In this document: positions 15,929-25,193 of the stretch, in pieces
Layout: each line of letters begins with the position of its first letter
Numbering within the stretch: the stretch's first letter is position 1
Source of the DNA: Shewanella kaireitica
Lineage (GTDB): Bacteria; Pseudomonadota; Gammaproteobacteria; Enterobacterales; Shewanellaceae
Reading direction: 5' to 3'
DNA length: 64,000 nucleotides
Assembly: GCF_023284045.1 (NCBI RefSeq)
Contig: NZ_JAKIKQ010000011.1
Coordinates: forward strand, 62,001-126,000
Translations under genes and position numbers: made by a program
Notes under the pieces: model-generated
Databases searched by the model: none
Seen by the model: the letters and a program-made list of their open reading frames with translations, nothing else
Told to the model about the DNA's origin: nothing

Positions 15929-16801
15929 ATGAAAGATGAAAATATTAATGAAGTAAAACTGGTTGATCTGCATAGCCATACCACTGCATCAGATGGCCAA
16001 CTTACCCCTTCAGAATTGATCGAACGCGCTATCAGCAAAGGTGTGCAAGTTTTTGCTATTACCGACCATGATACAACCGATGGCTTGGCTGAAGCCCACC
16101 AATACAACAATAACCATGAAACCCCGTTGGAGCTAATTAATGGGGTTGAAATTTCAACCCGTTGGAACAGCTTCGACATACATATCGTTGCGCTTAATGT
16201 CGATATTGAAAACCAAACGATGGTCGACTTTCTTTCGCACCAGCGTGAATTAAGAGCGACCCGAGCATTTGAAATTGGTGAACGTCTCGCCAAAGCGGGT
16301 ATAGAGGGCGCATATGAAGGCGCAAAATTCTATGCTGGCGATGCCGCGATTAGCCGTGGCCATTATGCTCGTTGGTTGGCAGAAAAGGGTTATGCCACCA
16401 CCACAGCCAATGTGTTTAAGAAGTATTTAGCACGCGGCAAAACGGGATACGCGCCCAATAATTGGGGCGATATGGCCAGCGCAATTGATATTATCCACCA
16501 AGCAGGTGGCGTTGCTGTGCTGGCTCATCCAAGCGGTTACAAGCTATCGGCTAAATGGCTTAAGCGTTTAGTGCGAGAGTTTAAAGAAGCAAATGGTGAT
16601 GCCATTGAGGTTGTGTTAGGTCAACAGACCATTGACGATCGAAATAATCTGATCGCACTCACCGTGGTGAATAATTTGATGTGCTCACTAGGAAGTGATT
16701 TTCATTTTCCGGGAAGCTGGATAGAGCTTGGTAAAAATATGTTCCAACCCCAAGGTGTTAACTGGGTTTGGCAGTCAGATAAATGGAAGGAAGCACAATG
16801 A
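15929..16801 (+). CDS. rnm: PHP-domain phosphoesterase, RNase AM type (YciV/TrpH)
   Basis: A 290-residue PHP-family metal-dependent phosphoesterase. Metal ligands are visible as DLHSHTTASDG near the start, ITDHDTTDG, GVEIST, the AHPSGYK block, and the C-terminal GSDFHFPG. The E. coli relative (Rnm, formerly YciV/TrpH) is a 5'-3' exoribonuclease that matures 5' ends of rRNA and degrades short oligonucleotides. The start is taken at 15929 to match homologues; AAGGGG lies directly against it, so the start is not certain. It overlaps yciO by four bases (ATGA) and lies divergent from trp, as in enterics. Confidence 0.9.
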   Translation: MKDENINEVKLVDLHSHTTASDGQLTPSELIERAISKGVQVFAITDHDTTDGLAEAHQYNNNHETPLELINGVEISTRWNSFDIHIVALNVDIENQTMVDFLSHQRELRATRAFEIGERLAKAGIEGAYEGAKFYAGDAAISRGHYARWLAEKGYATTTANVFKKYLARGKTGYAPNNWGDMASAIDIIHQAGGVAVLAHPSGYKLSAKWLKRLVREFKEANGDAIEVVLGQQTIDDRNNLIALTVVNNLMCSLGSDFHFPGSWIELGKNMFQPQGVNWVWQSDKWKEAQ

Positions 16802-17418
16802 GTCAGTTTTTTTATGTGCATGAGGAAAACCCTCAAGCACGCTTAATAAGCCAAGCGGTAAATGTTATTCAACAGGGTGGCGTTATTGTTTACCCTACAG
16901 ATTCAGGTTATGCCTTAGGTTGTTTATTGGGCGACAAAGATGCAATGAGCAGAATTGCACGAATTAGACAGATAGATAACGACCATAACTTTTCTTTGAT
17001 GTGTCGAGATCAATCTGAGCTTGCGACTTATGCTCGAGTGGATAACCAAGCTTATCGGGTGCTAAAGCACAATACGCCTGGGCCGTATACGTTTATCTTT
17101 AAAGCCTCGAAAGAGGTGCCTAAGCGTTTGCAAAACCCGAAAAAGAAAACCATAGGTATTCGTGTACCTGACAACGTGATTGCGCTAGCGCTGTTAGAAG
17201 CCCTTGATGCCCCACTTATGTCGACCAGTTTGATCTTGCCGGGTGAAGAGTTTACTGAGTCTGATCCTGAGCATATTCGTGATGTTTTGGAACATCAGGT
17301 TGATTTGATTATTCACGGCGGTTATTTAGGTGAGAAACCGACCACGGTTATTGATATGTCAGAAGGTGACATTGAGGTGATACGAGAAGGCGCTGGGGAT
17401 GTGAGCCCTTTTCTGTAG
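16798..17418 (+). CDS. yciO: YciO/Sua5-family protein
   Basis: A 206-residue protein of the YrdC/Sua5 fold, whose founding members make threonylcarbamoyl-AMP for tRNA t6A. KxR/SxN-type features are seen in GGVIVYPTDSGYALGC and TPGPYTFIFKAS, then TIGIRVPDN and PLMSTSLI. YciO is a paralogue with a different or weaker activity than TsaC. The ATG at 16798 has AAGGA and overlaps the rnm stop, supporting an operon. Confidence 0.92.
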   Translation: MSQFFYVHEENPQARLISQAVNVIQQGGVIVYPTDSGYALGCLLGDKDAMSRIARIRQIDNDHNFSLMCRDQSELATYARVDNQAYRVLKHNTPGPYTFIFKASKEVPKRLQNPKKKTIGIRVPDNVIALALLEALDAPLMSTSLILPGEEFTESDPEHIRDVLEHQVDLIIHGGYLGEKPTTVIDMSEGDIEVIREGAGDVSPFL

Positions 17419-17501
17419 GGATATCGGTTGACGATAATCACTTTAAACAATAGCTGTTTACGGGTATAATCGCGCGTTTGCGAAATAGAGTGGGTAGAAG
17501 G

Positions 17502-18290
17502 ATGGAGGGAATTGTACAAGAATTGCCTTTAGCCATGGTGCAAGGTGAGCCTGTAAAGGTGATGCCGAAGGATCTTTTTATTCCCCCCGAAGCGTTGGAA
17601 GTATTTCTTGAGTCCTTTGAAGGGCCGCTGGATCTGCTGCTTTACCTCATTCGTAAACAAAAGCTTGATGTGGTTGACCTACCAATATTTGCGATAACGC
17701 AACAGTATTTAGAGTACGTCAATCTGCTTCAAGGTGCCAAAGTTGAATTAGCGGCTGATTATTTGGTCATGGCAGCAACCTTAGCTGAGATTAAGTCGCG
17801 GTTATTACTGCCAAAACCTGATGTAGAACATGAGGATGAAGAAGATCCTCGTGCGCAGTTAATCCGTCAGTTAAAAGCGTATGAAGTGATTAAAGATGCG
17901 CAGGAAAAGTTAGATGTTCTGCCGAGAATGGAGCGGGACATATTTCAAGCAAAAGCGGTTCCAGCAGCCAATATAAAGCCTGAATTATTACCTCCTGAAG
18001 TTTCATTAACTGAAATTGCACGTGCTTTCTCTTCAGTGCTTAAACGTATTGAAGCGACTGAAAGTCATCATGTTGTTCGAGAAGTGCTTTCGACACGAGA
18101 GCGAATGACACAAATTTTGGCCAAGCTAAACGCGCAAACCTATTTACCTTTTGAAGCTTTATTTGATTTTGAAGAGGGACGCAGTGGCGTGGTGGTTAGT
18201 TTCTTAGCGTTAATGGAATTGGTAAAAGAATTGTTGGTGGAACTGGTACAAGCTGAACCTTTTTCGACTATACATGTTAGAGCGTACTAA
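17502..18290 (+). CDS. scpA: Segregation and condensation protein A
   Basis: A kleisin subunit of the SMC-ScpAB chromosome condensin. The N-terminal SMC-binding helix FLESFEGPLDLLLYLIRKQKLDVVDLPI is diagnostic, followed by YLVMAATLAEIKSRLLLP and a C-terminal winged-helix region (SVVSFLALMELVKELLVEL). The start is uncertain: ATG 17502 is preceded by GTAGAAGG with no spacer, and a later start is possible. It forms an operon with scpB (12 bp gap) and rluB. Confidence 0.95.
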   Translation: MEGIVQELPLAMVQGEPVKVMPKDLFIPPEALEVFLESFEGPLDLLLYLIRKQKLDVVDLPIFAITQQYLEYVNLLQGAKVELAADYLVMAATLAEIKSRLLLPKPDVEHEDEEDPRAQLIRQLKAYEVIKDAQEKLDVLPRMERDIFQAKAVPAANIKPELLPPEVSLTEIARAFSSVLKRIEATESHHVVREVLSTRERMTQILAKLNAQTYLPFEALFDFEEGRSGVVVSFLALMELVKELLVELVQAEPFSTIHVRAY

Positions 18291-18302
18291 GGATCTATTT
18301 CG

Positions 18303-18899
18303 TTGTCACAGATTAATCCAGAGCAGCTAAAGCAATTAATTGAAGCGAGCCTTTTCGTGTTGGCAAAGCCAATGACGATTAAGGCGCTTAAAGAGACAGT
18401 TCTCGCAGAGTTTACTGTATCTCGAGCTAAAATTAAGGCGACCATTGAAGAGTTGCAGCAAGATTATGAAGGGCGCGGGGTACAATTGATTAAAGTGGCT
18501 GGTGGTTATCGTTTTCAGACTATCTCTGAACTAAGCCAGTATTTGCAGCCATTATGGCAAGAAAAAGCGCCTAAATACTCGCGCGCAACCATTGAAACAT
18601 TGGCGGTAATAGCCTATCGACAACCTGTCACTAGAGGTGATATCGAATTTGTTCGAGGCGTTGCTATCAGTAGTCAAATTATTAAGAGTTTAAACGATAG
18701 AAACTGGATCAAAGTCGTGGGGCATAAAGAGGTACCGGGAAGACCGGCACTTTATGCAACGACCACAGAGTTTTTGTCATACTTCGGGTTGGACAGCATC
18801 ACGGATCTACCGTCGCTGTCAGATCCCGAATCATTGGATGCACTTTTTTCGACAGTGAAAAGTGCGCCAGAAAAAATAGAAGAGTCTACTAATGAGTGA
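18303..18899 (+). CDS. scpB: Segregation and condensation protein B
   Basis: A 198-residue tandem winged-helix protein, partner of ScpA in the condensin complex. Typical motifs are [27 protein letters not shown], and [28 protein letters not shown]. The start is a TTG with AAGGAT nine bases upstream; no ATG fits. The 3' end overlaps rluB. Confidence 0.96.
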   Translation: MSQINPEQLKQLIEASLFVLAKPMTIKALKETVLAEFTVSRAKIKATIEELQQDYEGRGVQLIKVAGGYRFQTISELSQYLQPLWQEKAPKYSRATIETLAVIAYRQPVTRGDIEFVRGVAISSQIIKSLNDRNWIKVVGHKEVPGRPALYATTTEFLSYFGLDSITDLPSLSDPESLDALFSTVKSAPEKIEESTNE

Positions 18900-19764
18900 A
18901 AAATTGCAGAAAGTCTTGGCCCGAGCAGGCCATGGCTCCCGTCGTGAGATGGAGGCATGGATTGCTGCAGGTCGAATTAGTGTTGACGGTGAAATCGCAA
19001 GTCTTGGCGATCGCGTTGAATCAGATGTCAAAGTGCGTATCGATGGACGCGCCATTTCGATAAAGTCTGAAGAAGATGTGGTTTGTCGTGTTATTGCTTA
19101 CCATAAGCCAGAAGGTGAGATCTGTAGCCGTAAAGACCCTGAAGGTCGACCTACAGTATTTGACCGCTTACCTAAAACCCGAGATTCACGTTGGGTTGCG
19201 GTAGGGCGTTTGGATATCAACACCTCTGGTCTGTTGTTATTCACCTCTGATGGTGAATTAGCCAACCGCTTAATGCACCCTTCAAATGAAGTTGAGCGTG
19301 AATACGCGGTGCGCACCTTTGGTGAAGTGAATGATGCGTGTATCCAGCGTTTACGTATGGGTGTGACTCTGGAAGATGGCCCAGCTAGCTTTGATAAAGT
19401 CAAAGCAGCTGGTGGCGAAGGAATGAACAAGTGGTGGCATGTCAGTTTAGCTGAAGGCCGTAACCGCGAAGTACGTCGTCTTTGGGAGTCTCAAGAGGTG
19501 CAAGTTAGCCGCCTTATCCGTATCCGCTATGGCATGATTGAGTTACCAAAATCTTTGCCTCGTGGTGGCTGGATAGAGTTGCCTATTGAACAGGTTAACT
19601 ACTTACGTCAAACCGCAGGCATGGATGAAGAAACTCGCAGTATTTTAGGCACTGATAAACACAGTGTTGCCCGTGCAAAAGTACGCGGTGCTAAAATACG
19701 CCGTGCAGTACGTAAGCATAAAGCCACAGCAACGCCTAATAAGCCGAGCCGTAGCCGTTCATAA
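18892..19764 (+). CDS. rluB: 23S rRNA pseudouridine(2605) synthase
   Basis: A 290-residue RsuA/RluB-type pseudouridine synthase. An S4 RNA-binding domain ([21 protein letters not shown]) leads into the catalytic domain with Asp in [18 protein letters not shown] and the REVRRLWES loop. The basic C-terminal tail ([18 protein letters not shown]) probably binds rRNA. It overlaps scpB by eight bases, the same order scpA-scpB-rluB as in many gammaproteobacteria. Confidence 0.95.
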   Translation: MSEKLQKVLARAGHGSRREMEAWIAAGRISVDGEIASLGDRVESDVKVRIDGRAISIKSEEDVVCRVIAYHKPEGEICSRKDPEGRPTVFDRLPKTRDSRWVAVGRLDINTSGLLLFTSDGELANRLMHPSNEVEREYAVRTFGEVNDACIQRLRMGVTLEDGPASFDKVKAAGGEGMNKWWHVSLAEGRNREVRRLWESQEVQVSRLIRIRYGMIELPKSLPRGGWIELPIEQVNYLRQTAGMDEETRSILGTDKHSVARAKVRGAKIRRAVRKHKATATPNKPSRSRS

Positions 19765-19796
19765 GCAAGAGTAACGCTTACGAGTATTGTGACATC

Positions 19797-19826
19797 AAAA
19801 AAGGCCGCTAATTAGCGGCCTTTTTT
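19797..19826 (+). terminator. Terminator of the scpA-scpB-rluB operon
   Basis: Near-perfect inverted repeat AAAAAAGGCCGCTA/TAGCGGCCTTTTTT. It could act in both directions. Confidence 0.88.
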
Positions 19827-19847
19827 ATGGCTTTATTTATGAACTTA

Positions 19848-20128
19848 TACCAATTGCATTAAGTATTTGGCCAGTTCAGAGCCCCTCAGCCTTTTCAATT
19901 CAAAGCGCATCGGTAAAGAAATGGTTATTCCCTTTTAAGCCAATGCAAAGCAGAAGTGGAAAGACTGAGGGGCTCACGTAGTGCGGCTGAGGTTAAACAA
20001 AACTGGCAAAACGCTGTATGCTTCGCTATGGGATTTGGATATAGAATAACTATTAGCTCAAATTCCACTACTTGCCTACAGCGTTTTGAATTCCCGCTGA
20101 ATGGTCAAACTTGTAATGCAATTGGTAT
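19848..20128. repeat. MITE-like repeat, copy 1
   Basis: About 281 bp with terminal inverted repeats ATACCAATTGCATTA and TAATGCAATTGGTAT. The inside is shared with copies 2 and 3 (for example GAATTCCCGCTGAATGGTCA near the right end) and has no coding capacity. It is inverted relative to copy 2. A non-autonomous, MITE-like element is the best reading. Confidence 0.8.
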
Positions 20129-20134
20129 TAATGA

Positions 20135-20872
20135 TTATTGTGCATTAAGCTGCTGGCCATTGATGTCTGCCGAGTCTTTACCCATTAGGTAAAGGTACGT
20201 TGGCATGATCTCTTCAGGCTTTTTGAGTAACTGCGGGTTTTCTGCAGGGTAAGCATTGGCACGCATACCGGTGCGAGTCGCCCCTGGATTTATGCTATTA
20301 GTGCGTATATTGCTGCCTTCATACTCGTGAGCAATCGCCTGCATCATGCCTTCCGTTGCAAATTTAGACATTGCATATTCGCCCCAGAATGAGCGGGCTT
20401 GGCGACCAACACTGCTTGAAGTGAAAACAAGAGAAGCACTTTCAGATTTGCGCATCACTGGTAATAGCGCTTTTGTTAACATAATTTCAGCAATAACGTT
20501 AACTTTGAATACCTCTTCAACTGAACTCATGGTGATATGTTCAAACGGCCCAAGCACACCTAGCATGCTGGCGTTATGCAGTAATCCATCTAAATGACCA
20601 AACTGCTCTTCAATGGTTTCTGCCATATCGAGGTAATTTTGTTCTGTTGCCCCCTTCAAATCGAGCGGGACAATAGCAGGTTTCGGGTAACCAGCTTGTT
20701 CAATTTGGTCGTAGACGGCTTCAAGTTTTTTTACTGTCTTACCTAAAAGAATGACCGTTGCACCGTGCTGCGCGTATGTTAGCGCCGCAGTCTTTCCTAT
20801 GCCATCGCCGGCACCGGTTACCAATATAACTTTACCATTTAGTAAATCTTTTGCAGCTTGATATTCCAACAT
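20135..20872 (-). CDS. yciK: Short-chain dehydrogenase YciK
   Basis: A 245-residue NAD(P)-dependent short-chain dehydrogenase. The Rossmann motif VTGAGDGIGKTAAL, the LLHNASMLG strand, and the catalytic Ser and Tyr-x-x-x-Lys in FTSSSVGRQARSFWGEYAMSKFA are visible. The physiological substrate of YciK is unknown. It belongs to the conserved yci neighbourhood around trp/rluB. Its stop lies only six bases from MITE copy 1, which may affect its 3' end. Confidence 0.93.
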   Translation of the reverse strand: MLEYQAAKDLLNGKVILVTGAGDGIGKTAALTYAQHGATVILLGKTVKKLEAVYDQIEQAGYPKPAIVPLDLKGATEQNYLDMAETIEEQFGHLDGLLHNASMLGVLGPFEHITMSSVEEVFKVNVIAEIMLTKALLPVMRKSESASLVFTSSSVGRQARSFWGEYAMSKFATEGMMQAIAHEYEGSNIRTNSINPGATRTGMRANAYPAENPQLLKKPEEIMPTYLYLMGKDSADINGQQLNAQ

Positions 20873-21134
20873 GAGTTAATACTTCCTCTGAGCTCAAACG
20901 CCCGTCACTTCTAGAGTCGCTGATATGGTAAACAGCTGTTTTAAACAAACGATTAATTTTTGCTCAGCTATTCGCTAACGCAATGTGACAAAAATGTAGC
21001 TAAGTCAATAATTTTGCGTTAACTTGAACTGAGTTAAGGGCTAACAATAAGCCCTATTGGTCATACATTGCTGACTATTGTGACCAATTTCTAAGAGAAA
21101 ACAAAATTATTACAACAAGATTTGGGGAAAAAAG

Positions 21135-23621
21135 ATGAAAAAGCTCTTTTTAGGTGTCGCAATCACATCTGCATTGGGTCTCACCGCCTGTAGTGAAGAC
21201 AGTTATAACGAATTAGTCGACAAAACGGAACCATTGGTCCCTCAATCAGTTATGGTCTTTGATCCTGGTAACGGTGAACTACCATTACCCAATGACATTC
21301 TTTTTAGTGGCACGCTCGATGGCACATTGAATATTCCTGATGAAGCGGCTGATGGCAGCAGTGACTACACTGACCCCTCTATGGCGCTTGGTGCATTAGA
21401 CGGTTGGTCAACAACAGCGCCAATTTCTATTGCGGTTGCCCCCGCTACCGATAATGACGGTACGGTATTAACTTTGAGTAAGTCATCGGTTGAACAGCCT
21501 GGCGCGGTGAGAATGTTTGAAGCCACTGTCGGTGGCGCGTTATCATCAGATCCTGAGTGTACCAGTGCACCAGATGTTTCCGCTTGTAAAGTGGGTGAAG
21601 AGCTACAATTTGGCGTTGACTTTATTACCACAACCTCTGGAAATAGCGTCGTTATCGTACCGCTTAAACCTTTAAAGGCTAAGCAATCTTATATTTATGC
21701 GACAACCAACCTTGTCCAAGATTCAGCTGGTCGCGCAATTGCACCATCTGCGACCTATTCATTGTTAAAATTGGATATTGACACTAAACCGTTAGAAACA
21801 CCTGAGCAATTATTGTTGCAAGCGGCTGTCAATAGCTATGAAAAAGGTATGGCTGCAGCGGGTGGGCCGGATGCTGAATCAGTAAGTTATTCTGGTTTAT
21901 TTACCACGCAGTCAGTTGCCGATGTTTATGAAGTTTCAAAGTTGCTAATTGCAGGGCAGCCTGGCTACCAACCAGAGTTTACAATGCCACCTACAGATAC
22001 TGGGTACACTTTGGCGCAGGCATTAATGATGCCGCCAGAGCATCCTGCTTTTGAAGGTGCGAGTAAAGTTAACCTTTGGAAGGCAGAACTTAAATTACCC
22101 GTTTACGGTGATTGTTCGTCTACCCAGTGTTTAGATGCAGATCTAAACCCAACGATTAATGGAATGTGGAAAGCGGCTTACGATAGCCCTGTATCGGTAT
22201 TGCTTGCATTACAAATGGGTACCTTGAGTCAAGAAAACTACTTTGCTCAAGCGATTGCAAATGGCATTGAAGATCCAGTTGCAGCATTGAGCGACCCAAC
22301 CATGCTTGCAGGGAAATTGTGGAATTTAGATGATGGTACTCCTGCTGATAAGGCGCGTCATTTAACTAAGTTTAACCCTATCCCACAGATTAAAAATTAT
22401 GAGTTAGTTCCTGTACAGATGACTGTACCTAACTTTGCACCTGCACCCGCAACGGGTTGGCCAACAACTATGGCTATGCATGGTCTCGGTGGCGGTAAAG
22501 AGATGGCCTTTGCGTACGCGGGGACTTATGGTGAGTTAGGTGTGGCAACGGTTGCTATCGATATGCCACTACACGGTGCACGTTCATTTGGGAAGGACTT
22601 AATTGTTCCTGGGGCATATACTGTTTCGGCTTCAGATCCTGCTTACGGTGCGGTTGTTGGCGATGAAACACTGTTCTCACTGGGTAATCCATTAGCTTTT
22701 ATTAACATTGCTAGTACGTTGAGTGTACGTGATAACTTCCGTCAAGCGACGTTTGATCATTTAGCCGTACGTGCTGCGCTTACTGGTTATGCTGGACAAT
22801 TGGCTGCAGCTGGTGCTCCACAGGTATTTGATAATAACCAAATTAGTGCACAAGGCCTAAGTCTTGGCGCAATTGTCGGTACTGATTTTGCAACTTATGC
22901 AAGCACTGGCCTTACGCATCCAAGCGGTGCTGACTTGAGTTCTGTTTATGCGCTCAATGCTGCGTCACTTGTCGCACCATCAGGCGGCTTTGCAGGAACC
23001 TTTATTGGTTCAGCGACTTTTGGTCCATTGTTATTTGACAACATCGTCACGACGGATGCTTTCCTTGAGTTAGTTGAAGAAGCAAATAAAGATCTTGGCT
23101 ACGAAGTCGGAACGCCTGAGTACGATGCACTGGTTAAGTCGGTTTATGATGCTTTCTTACCAACGTTTGCCTTTGCTGTGCAAACTGCGGTTGATAGCGC
23201 AGACCCGATTAACCATGCTGCGATGCTTAAAGCTACGGGGTTGCCTATTCACTTAATTGAAGTGGTTGGCGATGGTGCTAACAGCTTGCCTGACCAAGTT
23301 TTGCCTAACCGTGTACCTGGCTACCCAATTTCTGGTACTGAGCCGCTAATTGAAAACTTAGGTCTTGCCTGTGTAGATAGAACCACTGTAGGCTCTGGTG
23401 TAGTGAGGTTTACTAAAGGGCATCACAGTTCAATTATTGACCCTAGCCCAATTGACGGGGTTACAGATGGACTTGAAGATGTAGCTACGGTTGAGATGCA
23501 AACACAAGCAGCATTCTTCTCATACAGTGCTGGTTTACCTGATGCGGTTAGCCCAACTATCTACTTAGGTTTGGTTGTTGGCACCGATGCAGCGAAAATG
23601 GTAGTACAACCTTGTATGTAA
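21135..23621 (+). CDS. VolA/Pla-1/cef family surface lipase (lipoprotein)
   Basis: An 828-residue predicted lipoprotein (signal MKKLFLGVAITSALGLTAC with lipobox LTAC). The N-terminal region has Ig-like features (PNDILFSGTLDGTLNIP); the C-terminal alpha/beta-hydrolase domain carries the nucleophile elbow GLSLG (about residue 576, in AQGLSLGAIVG) and a candidate oxyanion region MHGLGGGKEMA. Related VolA of Vibrio is a surface-exposed lysophospholipase used to scavenge fatty acids; the same role is inferred here. It is a single gene with a strong terminator, bracketed with yciK by inverted MITE copies. Confidence 0.88.
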   Translation: MKKLFLGVAITSALGLTACSEDSYNELVDKTEPLVPQSVMVFDPGNGELPLPNDILFSGTLDGTLNIPDEAADGSSDYTDPSMALGALDGWSTTAPISIAVAPATDNDGTVLTLSKSSVEQPGAVRMFEATVGGALSSDPECTSAPDVSACKVGEELQFGVDFITTTSGNSVVIVPLKPLKAKQSYIYATTNLVQDSAGRAIAPSATYSLLKLDIDTKPLETPEQLLLQAAVNSYEKGMAAAGGPDAESVSYSGLFTTQSVADVYEVSKLLIAGQPGYQPEFTMPPTDTGYTLAQALMMPPEHPAFEGASKVNLWKAELKLPVYGDCSSTQCLDADLNPTINGMWKAAYDSPVSVLLALQMGTLSQENYFAQAIANGIEDPVAALSDPTMLAGKLWNLDDGTPADKARHLTKFNPIPQIKNYELVPVQMTVPNFAPAPATGWPTTMAMHGLGGGKEMAFAYAGTYGELGVATVAIDMPLHGARSFGKDLIVPGAYTVSASDPAYGAVVGDETLFSLGNPLAFINIASTLSVRDNFRQATFDHLAVRAALTGYAGQLAAAGAPQVFDNNQISAQGLSLGAIVGTDFATYASTGLTHPSGADLSSVYALNAASLVAPSGGFAGTFIGSATFGPLLFDNIVTTDAFLELVEEANKDLGYEVGTPEYDALVKSVYDAFLPTFAFAVQTAVDSADPINHAAMLKATGLPIHLIEVVGDGANSLPDQVLPNRVPGYPISGTEPLIENLGLACVDRTTVGSGVVRFTKGHHSSIIDPSPIDGVTDGLEDVATVEMQTQAAFFSYSAGLPDAVSPTIYLGLVVGTDAAKMVVQPCM

Positions 23622-23641
23622 TATTGACTGTTTAACAGCTT

Positions 23642-23670
23642 AAAAAACCCAGCTTTTGCTGGGTTTTTTA
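23642..23670 (+). terminator. Terminator of the lipase gene
   Basis: AAAAAACCCAGC/GCTGGGTTTTTT stem with a short TTTT loop, 20 bp after the stop. Confidence 0.88.
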
Positions 23671-23728
23671 TTGGCAATTTTAATTACACTTTTAATTGCG
23701 ACATAGGCTGCTAGAATAGCGGGCAATA

Positions 23729-23993
23729 ATACCAATTGCATTAAAAGTTTGACCATTCAGCGGGAATTCAAAACGTTGTAGGTAAGTAGTGGGATTTGAG
23801 CTAATAGTTATTCTATACCCAAATCCATAGCGAAGCATACAGCGTTTTGAAACCCGCACTACGCGGGGCCCTCAGTCTTTCCACTTCTGCTTTGCATTGG
23901 CTTAAAAGGGAATAACCATTTCTTTACCAATGCGCTTTGAATTGAAAAGACTGAGGGACTCTGAACTGGCCAAATACTTAATGCAATTGGTAT
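23729..23993. repeat. MITE-like repeat, copy 2
   Basis: About 265 bp with the same terminal inverted repeats as copy 1 (ATACCAATTGCATTA at the left, TAATGCAATTGGTAT at the right) and largely the same interior in inverse orientation. It lies just upstream of sohB and may carry part of its promoter. Confidence 0.82.
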
Positions 23994-24029
23994 AAATGAG
24001 AACAACAATCGATTTAGTTGGAGAATATT

Positions 24030-25061
24030 TTGGAATTTTTGTACGAATACGGCTTGTTTTTAGCCAAAGCGGTGACGATAGTCGTGTCAATTCTGGCTGT
24101 TGTGATTGTGGTTTTAGCATCAACGATTAAACACAAAACTGAGAAAGGTGAACTGAAAATTACCAATATCAGTGATGACTTAAAAACACTGAAACATGAT
24201 CTCAAAGAAGAGTTGCTGTCTAAGAAGGCGTTTAAAGCCTATGAGAAAAAAGTAAAAGCAGACGAAAAAGACAAAGAGAAAGCGCAAAAAGACACTAAAG
24301 AGCCTGCGAGTGAACCTAAAGTCTTTGTTATCGATTTCAAGGGCAGCATTGATGCCGGAGAAGTAGCCTCTCTTCGTGAAGAGATAAGTGCAATTTTAAC
24401 TATTGCCGACAAAGGCGATGAAGTCATTGTTAATGTTGAAAGTGGCGGCGGTATGGTGCATGGCTATGGTTTGGCAGCGAGCCAGCTCGATCGATTAAGA
24501 AAAGCCGAAATTCCATTATCAATCTGTGTTGATAAAGTGGCGGCTAGTGGCGGTTACATGATGGCTTGTGTGGCTAACAAGGTGTACGCAGCGCCGTTTG
24601 CTATCGTTGGTTCTATAGGGGTGGTTGCCCAAGTGCCTAACTTTAATCGTTTGCTTAAAAAGCATGATATTGATTATGAGCAGCATACTGCAGGTGACTT
24701 CAAACGCACTCTGACCATTTTTGGTGAAAATACTGATGAAGGGCGTGAAAAGTTTCAAAAAGAGCTTGAAGAGACACATGTGCTGTTTAAAGAGTTCATT
24801 TCTAAGTACAGACCAGAACTTGATATTGCTAAAGTGGCTACTGGCGAGCATTGGTATGGTCAGCAAGCAATTGAGCTTGGCCTGATTGATGAAGTGGCAA
24901 CCAGTGATGACGTGATCCTAAAGCTTGCCAACGAGCGCACTGTCGTTAAAGTGAGTTATCAGCTTAAGAAGAAACTGTCTGATAAGATTGCCCATGGTGC
25001 ATCTTTGTCTTTCAATGCCATTTTTAACAAATTTGCAGAAAAGAACCAACCACTTAAATAA
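24030..25061 (+). CDS. sohB: Inner-membrane peptidase SohB
   Basis: A 343-residue S49 (signal peptide peptidase A-like) serine protease. The N-terminal membrane anchor starts MEFLYEYGLFLAKAVTIVVSILAVV, very like E. coli SohB; a charged Lys/Glu/Asp region follows, then the protease domain with VIDFKGSIDAG, NVESGGGMVHGYG, the Ser nucleophile in VAASGGYMMAC and the Lys region QHTAGDFKRTLTIFG. The start is the TTG at 24030: TGGAG lies six bases upstream and the sequence then aligns with homologues. It acts in the periplasm on unknown substrates. Confidence 0.94.
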   Translation: MEFLYEYGLFLAKAVTIVVSILAVVIVVLASTIKHKTEKGELKITNISDDLKTLKHDLKEELLSKKAFKAYEKKVKADEKDKEKAQKDTKEPASEPKVFVIDFKGSIDAGEVASLREEISAILTIADKGDEVIVNVESGGGMVHGYGLAASQLDRLRKAEIPLSICVDKVAASGGYMMACVANKVYAAPFAIVGSIGVVAQVPNFNRLLKKHDIDYEQHTAGDFKRTLTIFGENTDEGREKFQKELEETHVLFKEFISKYRPELDIAKVATGEHWYGQQAIELGLIDEVATSDDVILKLANERTVVKVSYQLKKKLSDKIAHGASLSFNAIFNKFAEKNQPLK

Positions 25062-25080
25062 TCATTAGTGGCAGTTGAAT

Positions 25081-25109
25081 AAAAAAACCTGCAGAAGCAG
25101 GTTTTTTTA
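25081..25109 (+). terminator. Terminator of sohB
   Basis: AAAAAAACCTGC/GCAGGTTTTTTT stem with a short loop, about 20 bp after the stop. Confidence 0.88.
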
Positions 25110-25193
25110 TGGCTAAAAACAGCTGATGGGCTGTTAATTCGTATTCAAATCCGCTAAAACTAGCTTTAGTTCTTCATTATTAAGCGGAGTCAA

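Noticed and set aside
19848..23993. Composite transposon carrying yciK and the lipase gene
   Set aside because: yciK sits in its normal conserved neighbourhood after rluB, no target-site duplication could be seen at the outer ends, and the repeats encode no transposase. Independent insertion of two repeats is simpler.
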